A stretch of DNA of 64,000 nucleotides, from positions 15,733,971-15,797,970 of the forward strand of contig NC_003070.9 of assembly GCF_000001735.4 (NCBI RefSeq), given 5' to 3'. Numbering within the stretch: the stretch's first letter is position 1; each line of letters starts with the position of its first letter. This DNA comes from Arabidopsis thaliana (Eukaryota > Streptophyta > Magnoliopsida > Brassicales > Brassicaceae). Both the position numbers and the translations under genes were made by a program. The notes below the pieces were generated by a model. The model saw only the letters and a list, made by a program, of their open reading frames with translations, ran no database searches and was not told where the DNA came from. This document shows, in pieces, positions 56,144 to 64,000 of this stretch.

Positions 56144-57934
56144 TGATAATATGTTTTTTTATCAATTATCCTAAAACACCAATCATATCGTTGTAGTATT
56201 TTAGGTTGTCAATCCAAATGGGTGTGATGCTAACAATCAAGATGTGATCAGAAGTCACTAAGTCAAGCCAAGCATAACAGGTTTTGGTGTGTTCTAGCTG
56301 TCGTAAGTGAACATGCAGAAAACAGAAAATCAAACAGAAACAGTAAAACATTCGACCAACACAGCTCTTTGCAGAGCACTGGGTGAGGTCGAGTGACAGA
56401 CAGAAAATGAAACAGGGATACTCGACTGCACAGTCTGTTGCCAGACAACTGGGTGGTCGAGTATCAGGTCGAGTAACAGTAAAGAATTGCAGAAACTAAG
56501 CAACAGATGAAGGATGCAGTACACAGCAGTAGAGTAAACAATAAAATCAATCGGACAAAGAATTTCTAAGAATGGGGTAATTGAGTAGTTTCGTTTCCTC
56601 AGTTTACAGGTGATTGACATGCTCAATAAATTAACCCTAGACAACAAGTTCATTAACCAAATCTAAGTGCCACCGCAACAGAGACTCTCAAGCTAACCTA
56701 GTCCCAGACTCAATCACCATTGACGAGAGCTAACCTAACAGGCATTACGAATCAACAAGTTAAAGCCAAAACGCTCCCTGCAACCAATACCTTGGTACAG
56801 GGTCACTAATCTCTGGAATTAGTGGTTCAGACATTTCATCGTACACCTTTTGGGCGCGGAAATGTCTGGGCTCAAATTCCAGTTGATCAGAAAGCAATAG
56901 GCATTAAGAACAACTAATCCAGAAGGGATCTATCAACCAATACTCAATCACCTAGTATACTGAGAATTCTACACTACTCTAACCCATCCTCAGAAACCTA
57001 TTCACTACTCAGACATCATAACAGAAAGCATAAACGTTGAACAAATTGAAAACATGATAACAACACTCTAACAGCAGGATGATAACAGAATGAACAACAG
57101 TAAACGAAATCAAGAACAGAAACTGAATACTGAATAGATAAAGAGAAATCCGGATTACAAAAAGTCTAGAACACAAGGTCTTCGGAAATAAAACTAGATA
57201 AAAAACTTCTTTGCTGCGAAAATGAGAAGTACATGCTACTTATAGCCAAATATCCCGAAACTCTAATACTCAAAACGACGAAGTATTGGGACGGGTTAAG
57301 AACTGTACTCGACCCCTGTGGTCGAGTGAATAGCTGGAGTCTTCTTTTCTTCCTTGTGTTCGAGTGTTTGGTTGAGTGCGGAATAAAGAAGGCTCTGAAG
57401 CTTGTCATCGAGTATGCAGTCGAGTGGTGGTGATGGTGATACTCGACATCCAGGTGGAGTGATGAGGTCGAGTAGATGTCTGGCAGTGGGATGAAGTCAC
57501 TCGGTCTGGGGGTAGAGAGACGTCATCGAGTGGTGTCAGAAGACACTCGACCTCATGGTCGAGTGAAGTGATCGAGTGATGGTCTGGTGATGGAGATGAG
57601 GGCGAAGTGAAGTGGTAATGTCCTCTTTTCGGATGGTGAAGTGAAGTGGTGATGTCCTCTACTCGACCTGGTGGTCGAGTGGTTTCTTGAGATCTTGAAG
57701 CTCCTACTCGACCTCTGGGTCGAGTGGTTTGTCATGATCAGGTCCGCTTCTTCCAAATAGCTCGTCAACAGCTCCAAATCACCTGAAATCAACGCAAATA
57801 TGCAACATGCATGCAAAACTATACTAAACATGCGAAGTGATGACAAATGATGTGAAATGGTATAAAACAGTGATGATCTGATGCTAAAATGATGACAAAT
57901 GGATGCTCAAAACATGCAAAATACACACTTATCA
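56144..57934 (-). mobile_element. Solo LTR 2 of the same Ty3/gypsy-type family, 1791 bp
   Basis: Starts TGATAATATG, ends ACACTTATCA, flanked by perfect ACATC duplications (56139-56143 and 57935-57939). Aligned blocks with solo LTR 1 include ACACCAATCAT(A/G)TCGTTGTA near 56179 and TTGATCAGAAAG(C/A)AATA(G/A)GCA near 56883. It carries ACTCGACC/GGTCGAGT units at about 56380-56475, 57305-57550 and 57660-57725. No internal region is present. Confidence 0.88.
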
Positions 57935-58660
57935 ACATCCGAAAACCCATGTTATCGAATCGAATTCTGCAATCGAATTGAAGGAAGCTCAATGTCAAAA
58001 AAATGACATACTCAAGCTCCACAATTTTGTTTTATCGAATAGCATTTGTTTGTTGACAATTATCACACTCTTTTTTTTTATTGGTTAGTCAAAGAGTCAT
58101 TAAACATAGGGTTTTTTTTTTTTTTTTTTGTCTTTAATTAAGTATAGATGATTTTGAAACTTTTACAGGATAAAAGGTTTTTACATTTAAAAATCACATA
58201 TTATTTTTATTTTGTTTACAACTTATAAAATTCTTAATTGAAATATATAATACACATGAAAAAATTAACTCACTTTCATATTGTAATTATTCATAATAAA
58301 ATTACCATATTTTCATTATTAATAAAACAACAAAATATCTCTAACACTTGACAAACATAGGTTATAATATATAATACTATACTAAATTCATATATAAAAT
58401 TCCTTCCAATAAATAAATGCATATCAAAACAAATATACTCCAATACTATAATTAATAAATCTAATATTTCAAACATTTGCTACAACATTATTATATATAT
58501 AAAATGATGAGTTTCAACACATATATATTATAATAAATTAGTATTATAAATATTACAAAACCATAAGATAAGAAACCAGAAAACAAAATAAATACCATAA
58601 TACAATTAAAATCTCATAGTACAATAGTTTCCAAGAATCCCCGCAACATGTATTTATATA
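57935..58660. other. Helitron 3' AT-rich region
   Basis: Starts with a short GC-normal piece (to about 58060), then a strongly AT-rich stretch with T-runs near 58070 and 58112-58129. No gene is seen. Confidence 0.65.
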
Positions 58661-58669
58661 TCAAATTTT

Positions 58670-58702
58670 AACACCCGGGCGAAGAACGGGTTATCAATCT
58701 AG
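58670..58702 (+). other. Helitron 3' terminus with hairpin
   Basis: ACACCCGGGCGAAGAACGGG then TTATCAATCTAG: a 5-bp ACCCG/CGGGT stem with a 9-base loop, 10 bases before the CTAG end. The following base is T. This is the standard Helitron 3' structure. Confidence 0.88.
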
Positions 58703-59480
58703 TTAGATATAAAGAGAAAATCCAACTCAAAATATGAAACCCTAATAAAATCTAAAGAGAACATCCAATCCAAAATTCGAAATCCTAATTAGAAATAGAG
58801 AGAAAATTGATTGAGTAAAAGACACCCTAATTAAATCTAAATAAATCGACATATAAAATCGTTTGGAACAAAAAAAACCCTAATTAGATCTACTTAAAAT
58901 CGATCTAAGTTTGAAATGAAATATATTTCTTGACCTTGCAGATCGATGGGACAGGTGAGGCAGCAAACAAGATAGGGTTATCGCCGGAGAAGACTCGATT
59001 TTAGACAAAGCAAATTAGGGTTTCTGGTAAACGGCTATCTGGATTGATTCGAAGAGGATTTGTCACGGCGGAGAAGAAGCAAAGAACCGGAGAAGAATAA
59101 CGGAGCCGGAGAAGAAAAAAAAAAAAAAGGGTTTCGATGTGAGCGGTATAAGACGCCGCAAATCCGTCGCAACATTTGCTAGTGTTTTGCTAGGAACCAA
59201 TAAACAAACCAATCAAAAGATGTCAACTTGGCAAGGGATTTGCGAGACGTCGTAGTAAATCCCTCGCAAAATTCTAGGGTTGCAAGCTGACTAGATTAGG
59301 GGTTTTCACTTATTTGCGAGGGAGATGCGTATCTTCGTAGTAAGTCCCTCGCAAATTGCTAGGGATATGCGAGGCCGACTCGAGTAGTGTTTTGAGCTTA
59401 TTTGCGAGGGAGATGCGTGTTCCCGTAGTAAATCCCTCGCAAATTGCTAGAGATTTGCGAGGATGAGTAGTAACTCTTTC
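58703..59480 (-). repeat. CACTA F-type leader and CTCGCAAA repeats, second copy
   Basis: Collinear with 35590-36430: TATAAAGAGAAAATCCAACT, GAAGAA-rich leader, then TTTGCGAG/CCTCGCAAA motifs (59155-59480). It differs by small deletions and substitutions. It lies directly right of the Helitron target site. Confidence 0.75.
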
Positions 59481-60899
59481 GCAAATAAGTAAAACACAAA
59501 ATTATAATAATAATAATAATAATAATACCAACAAAATTCAAAATTTTAATTTAAGAAATTAAAAAGTAAAAATTTAAAATTAGAAAATTGGAAGTATATA
59601 TAAATCATTTTCTGAATTAATTCATATTTGGTAAATACATCAAAATTAAACAGTAACAACATTTATTATGATTCATTTTCTAAATTATTACAATCATTTT
59701 CAAACTCAACGCACTCATCAGATTCGCCAAATTCGTATGATTCTTCTTCTTCTTCGGAACCATCATGATTGATGTCTTCTAGTTCTCTGTTTTGTAGATT
59801 AATGTGGATACATCTTCAATTGTTATGTCTGGTATGAAAACTTCTCTGACTCTTTCTTTTGCATCACAACATCATCACCTAAGCCGACTACAGGGCTTCT
59901 TGGATTAACTTTAATAACCGATAACCACACTTCAGGCTTAGGCCTCACAAGCAGGTAAGATAGAAAACTTACTTGTCTTGCTTGTGATGCTAGGATAAAT
60001 GTTTGAACTTGGCATAAGTCTTGTTTACATTGACATAGACCACGTCTAAGATATTTACCTGTACCCCTCGACCGATCAACGGATTAAACCAATCACAGTT
60101 GAAAAGGACGCATTTCAAAATCAAAAGTTCCGGATATTCAACTTCTAGAATTTGTTACAAAATCTCATAGAACTCAGTTCTACCTTCGTTATGGATTCCA
60201 TAATTTGCAGTAGCCCTTCGACTTCCATGCTGATACGTATGGAAGGTATTGCCACAAGTGAAGTATATCAATGCAATTGTGATCTTAGATCTTGGTTCTT
60301 GAACGAGCTCATGCAACCAAAGTGATAAATGTTCATTTTGACATCCGTTAGTAACCTGTACAAAGTAAATGTTAAGTTTATCAATTTTTCCAAATATTCT
60401 TATACTTACATAGAATTTTAACCATCCAGCAAAATCACGATCTTTGTAAGTTTCATATTCATTTTTTTCTAATCCAATACATGCTCCACGGATCTGTGAA
60501 TCAAATAACCTACATATCGTAGATACAACCTTAATTAGTATCACACTAATTATTAAATTTAAAATTTTTAAAATAAAATTTAGTGTTATATCTCTCAAAT
60601 ATTTTAATGTAATCAACATTTTGAAGAATGTAATTGTGAGCTGCTCGAGAAAGCCCATGGTCGTCCAACCAAAGTTCCTTCAATTTCCCAGCGAATCTAC
60701 CTATTTGGGCAAAAGTATCTGGAACATCAGGAACGTTATATGTAGGTGCAATGCCTCCATCGTTGTATCGTCGAGGATAAGTTTTTTTAATTCTAACGTT
60801 TGGACTAAGTAATACAACGTTAAATGAGACGTTTCCTCGGTTAAACTTCCTGCAACATTTGCTAGTGTTTTGCGAGGAACCGACAAACAAACCAATCAA
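59481..60899 (-). pseudogene. CACTA tnpD 3' portion (DUF4218 end and DUF4216)
   Basis: On the minus strand: PRRYNDGGIAPTYNVPDVPD to LKELWLDDHGLSRAAHNYIL (about 60780-60625) is the DUF4218 end. RGACIGLEKNEYETYKDRDF precedes an intron. HLSLWLHELVQEPRSKI and FHTYQHGSRRATANYGIHNE (about 60250-60185) give DUF4216. FNCDWFNPLIGRGVQ, LASQARQVSFLSY and EVWLSVIKVNP (about 60105-59905) are its end. An acidic tail at about 59775-59695 and an AT-rich trailer with a TAA microsatellite (59502-59527) follow. Stops and frameshifts are present. Confidence 0.75.
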
Positions 60900-61108
60900 A
60901 AGACGTTAACTTTGCGAGGGATTTGCGAGACGCCGTAGTAAATCCCTTGCAAAATTCTAGGGTTGCAGCTGACTCGATTAGGGTTTTGCACTTATTTGCG
61001 AGGGAGATGTGTGTCTTCGTAGTAAGTGCCTCGCAAATTGCTAGGGATTAGCGAGGCCGACTCGATCAGTAGTAATTTTCTCGCAAATAAGTAAAATTTA
61101 AAATTTAA

Positions 61109-61155
<47 letters not shown>

Positions 61156-61478
61156 CAACAAAATTCAAAATTTTAATTAAAAATTTTAAAATTAGATATT
61201 CATAAGTTCTGAACAATTAAAAACTTTAAAATTAGAAAATTGGAAGTGTATATAAATCATTTTCTGAATTAATTCATTTATTTATTATATTTGGTAAAAA
61301 CATCGAAAGTAAACAATAATAACATTTATTATCATTCATTTTCTGAATCATTACAATCATTTTATGACTCAACGCTATCATCAGACTCGCCGAATTCGTC
61401 TGATGCTTCTTCTTCTTTGGAACCATCATGATTGATGTCTTCTAGTTCTCTGTTTTGTAAATCAATGTGGATACATCA
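60840..61478 (-). repeat. Third copy of the CTCGCAAA repeat block plus tnpD tail
   Basis: 60845-61090 repeats the GCAACATTTGCTAGTGTTTT block seen at 59170-59480 and 36110-36420. A long TAA microsatellite runs 61110-61153. The acidic tail EEEASDEFGESDDSVES (minus, about 61420-61370) closes a tnpD fragment. The copy is fused to the 5' side of the preceding tnpD fragment, so tnpD-end plus repeat block occurs twice in tandem. Confidence 0.7.
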
Positions 61479-61808
61479 TCAGTTGTTATGTTTTGTAACT
61501 CTTTCTTGTTGCATCACAACATCATCAACTAAGCCGACTATACGACTTATTGGATTAACTTTAATAACCGATAACCACACTTCAGACTTAGGCCTCACAC
61601 GCTGGTTAGATAGAAAACTTACTTGTCCTGGTTGTGATGCTAGGATAAATGGTTCGAACTTGGCATAAGTCTTGTTTGCATTGACATCAACCACGTTTAA
61701 GTTTGCACTAGTAACAACCCCCCCCCCAATCTCATTCTCTCGTATGGTGGCTTTTTTTGGATTTCTTTTCCAAAACATATGTAAGATCGTTAAATGATAT
61801 GTTATCAT
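61479..61808 (-). pseudogene. CACTA tnpD fragment (end of DUF4216), second copy
   Basis: A 109-codon minus frame contains VVDVNANKTYAKFEPFILAS, QPGQVSFLSNQRVRPKSEVW and LSVIKVNP, corresponding to 60060-59905 of the neighbouring copy. Upstream it is joined to DUF1985-like sequence, so the two families are fused by rearrangement. A run of nine C residues lies near 61719. Confidence 0.75.
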
Positions 61809-62244
61809 TAATCCACAAATCTTTTTGATGTTTTTTCTTCAAAGTCTGATTATCTTCTATCCACTACTTTCCTTCTTCTTTCTCTTCACATTTGGACTGC
61901 TTCCTCATGCATCATCTATTGGAAGCCGCATTGTTATGATAAACTCTCTCAAGGAGAATCGCATAGGTTGATCAGTAAATACAAACCACAATTCATAATT
62001 GCTAGTTAGTATCCTTCTCTACAGTTGATGATGGACGACATGGCTTGAAAAAGCTATTTCATTGAATTCAACGAAATCAACTATAGAACGAGTCCATTAA
62101 TGTCTTGTACTTTGTCGTCTATAATGCTTCCTTGACCTTCAAGACAATTTTGTTTGACGAATGCTTTGTTACCCTTTTAATATTATCTATTTCACTGCCT
62201 GGTTGGAATAATCTTTTAGGGAAGTACAGTTTCTTTGTACTCAT
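61770..62244 (-). pseudogene. DUF1985-domain protein fragment
   Basis: ATG at 62244 (minus): MSTKKLYFPKRLFQPGSEID, then KVKEAL and YKTLMDSF, the start of plant DUF1985 proteins. After frameshifts, NYELWFVFTDQPMRFSLREF lies at about 62010-61945, the most conserved part of that domain. KRKKKESSG follows. DUF1985 proteins occur with Ulp1-like proteases in several plant transposon types. No protease domain is present here. Confidence 0.65.
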
Positions 62245-62259
62245 TCTCTCAAAACCTGA

Positions 62260-63660
62260 TGAAAGAAATTGAACACAGTCATTAAATTAACACAGTTTTG
62301 AATATCCTTCTAAAATCGTTTTAAAAAACCATTGTAAATCTATTTTACTTGTGTAGTTACGAACCATTAACACAGTCATTACAAGTCGTTTTAAAGGACT
62401 TTAAAAACTTTTGTAAAACCATTTTTAAAACTCCTTCTCAATCCTTTTAAAGACCTTTATAAAACCCTTGTAAAAAGAAAATTTTAAACCTTTTAAAAGC
62501 ACACAGCAATAAACAGAAACCAAAAAACTCTTTTCAAACCAACTCTAATCAACTGGTAACCCATAAATTAAGTGAGGATCTATAAATTAAAACACAAACC
62601 CAAACATCAATCTATTTATTGGTATAGTTTGAAAATAATAACCCTAGAAATTGCTACAACAGGGAAGAGAATCAACATTTGAAATCTTTTTAAAAATATT
62701 ACGAAACCCAAATATCAAACTTTAAACATCAATCTATCAAACTTGTAAAACCATTTCTAAAACTCCTTCATAATCCCTTTAAAGACCTTTTTAAAACCCT
62801 TGTAAATAGGAATTAAACCACAACCTCAAATATCAATCTATATTACTTGTGTAATGTCGAACCAAAAACCCTAGAAATTGCTATAATAGAGAAGAGATTT
62901 GGTAAAAAGAAACAAAATCGAACAAACCCAAATATCAAACTTCAGTGTCATAAATTTGTTACCTTCAATTGATTCCTTAGCTGGAGAAACGGAATTTCTG
63001 CATATTGTTCTAAGGAAGAAGACATAGTGAGAGAGACGACAGTTTTTTTTTTTTTTTTTCTTTTTCTGACTTTCGCGGTTTCCTTTTCCTTTTTGTTTTG
63101 GTTTTTAGTAAATTTTGGGCTTTATTGAACTTTGATTAAAACGGTTTGCTTCTCCAAAATAAGAGGCCTAGAACCAATTACAAACAGTTAAATTGTTAAC
63201 ATTACAGTAATTTTTTTAACGCTTTAAAATTCTCTTAAAAACCCTTTTAAAAACGATTGTAAATAATTTCAAAAACCTGTTAAAATTGCCTTTGTAAATC
63301 ATTTTTAAACCCTTTTCAATTCAACTTAAAGCACCTTCTAACCCAGACAACCATAAACAGGAATAGTACAAAATATACTTCATCAATTGTTTTTCATTTT
63401 AATTTATAGGTCTTGAGTTCGAATTACTTTTAGTGCAATCTTTTCAATTTTTTAAAACACTTTTAAATCCTTTTTAAACGGTTGTAAATTCTTTTAAAAA
63501 CGATTGTTAGTTTTTTTATAATAACGGTTACTGCAATTTTTTCAACGCTTTTAAATCCTTCTAAAATCCTTTTAACAAAGCTTTAAATCATTTAAAAACC
63601 TGCTAAAAAGTATGTTTATCATTTTAAAGCCCTTTTCAATTCAAATTTAAGCACCTGTTA
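62260..63660. repeat. TTTTAAA-rich repeat region around a short candidate exon
   Basis: Motifs such as CCTTTTAAAGACCTTT, AAAACCCTTGTAAA and CTTTTAAAAACGATTGT recur many times in both orientations at 62280-62830 and 63190-63660. Between them a minus-strand candidate exon (63024-62962) reads MSSSLEQYAEIPFLQLRNQL, followed by a GTAACA donor and preceded by a poly-A tract (complement of T-run 63042-63060). This arrangement would suit subterminal repeats around a transposon promoter, possibly of the DUF1985 gene; no terminus is seen. Confidence 0.5.
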
Positions 63661-64000
63661 ACCCAAATAACCATTATACAATAATTATGTTAAACATGAA
63701 TTGTACTAAATAAACTTCATAAAATTTGTACCTTATAGATGTTGATAAAATATTCAAATAATTTATGAAATAAGAAAAAAAGCTTCTAAATCTTTCTTAT
63801 ACTCCACTCTTTTTTGATTAGCAATCTTCTACTTCTGCATAGTTACTAACCCTATTCAAAAGATAAATGAACAATATAACCTATAATTTCTTAATTCTGT
63901 AAACAGTATGGTTATTGAAATTATATTGGTTTAAGCATATACTAACATACATATCTGCTAATTCTGTGAAGATGTCAGCCGCCAATTTCTTCCTTGCGTA
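63661..64000. other. AT-rich sequence, nothing recognised
   Basis: No coding, repeat or terminal motif that I can identify before the end of the window. Confidence 0.6.

Larger units (their letters stand above)
38576..58702 (+). mobile_element. Helitron, about 20.1 kb, autonomous-type but decayed
   Basis: 5' end TCTATACTATTAAGAGAGAA (38576) and 3' end with hairpin ACCCG(GGCGAAGAA)CGGGT followed by ATCAATCTAG (ending 58702). The bases outside are A and T, the expected A|T target with no duplication. The flanks join to AAACCCTAATTAGAT, which exists uninterrupted at 35577-35591. Inside, on the + strand, are an RPA70-like gene, three further OB-fold modules and a Rep/PIF1 helicase gene. Two solo LTRs were added later. 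All genes carry stops or frameshifts. Confidence 0.92.

Noticed and set aside
38576-58702. A cluster of host RPA genes
   Set aside because: The modules lie between exact Helitron ends beside a Rep/PIF1 gene and are all disrupted, so they are element passengers.
1-64000. Regularly spaced short palindromes as a CRISPR-like array
   Set aside because: Spacing of the GTGTCGATCGACAC and CTCGACC units is irregular, they lie in LTR elements, and the genome is clearly plant nuclear.

Overview
This window is plant nuclear DNA from a pericentromeric, transposon-packed region of a Brassicaceae species. The strongest organismal clue is at 13266-14095: about four and two-thirds tandem copies of a 178-bp repeat that I recognise as the CEN180-type centromere satellite of Arabidopsis and close relatives. 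The species is not determined. I see no intact host gene, no rRNA, no tRNA and no CRISPR. Nearly every coding stretch is a decayed transposon gene.

Left part (1-27361). A CACTA (En/Spm) element with two genes on the + strand runs from outside the window to 13265. It is interrupted by a complete minus-strand Athila-like gag-protease LTR element at 1699-8423, flanked by the duplication GAAGT. The CACTA right end abuts the satellite array. Next comes a truncated related LTR element (14096-16291 and 21210-21736), split by a second complete non-autonomous element (16292-21209). A decayed Ty3/gypsy pol of Tekay/Del type (21737-23365 and 27113-27361) is split by element D (23366-27112). Element D itself contains a small minus-strand gypsy derivative (23588-26202) and a 273-bp Harbinger-like MITE (26741-27013).

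Middle part (27362-38575). A second CACTA family, minus-oriented, begins at 27362. Its last exon is split exactly by another CACTA of similar type (28292-34498, duplication TTT). That inner element carries in one of its introns a Pack-MULE (29379-31937, 9-bp duplication) holding a fragment of a host FHA-domain gene. To the right lie rearranged pieces of the outer CACTA and a truncated Athila-like LTR (37123-38091).

Right part (38576-64000). A roughly 20.1-kb Helitron (38576-58702) has a TC start, a hairpin plus CTAG end and an A|T target. It holds one RPA70-like gene, three further OB-fold modules and a Rep/PIF1-helicase gene, all damaged. Two solo LTRs of one family (50519-52460 and 56144-57934) sit inside it, each with a perfect 5-bp duplication. 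Beyond it are more outer-CACTA pieces (58703-61810), a DUF1985-type fragment and a TTTTAAA-rich region.

The boundaries give a relative order of insertions: satellite, then CACTA, then LTR element on the left; CACTA, then CACTA, then MULE in the middle; CACTA, then Helitron, then solo LTRs on the right. Coordinates of element ends come from terminal motifs and target duplications read by eye. Exon boundaries are approximate unless a splice site is mentioned.
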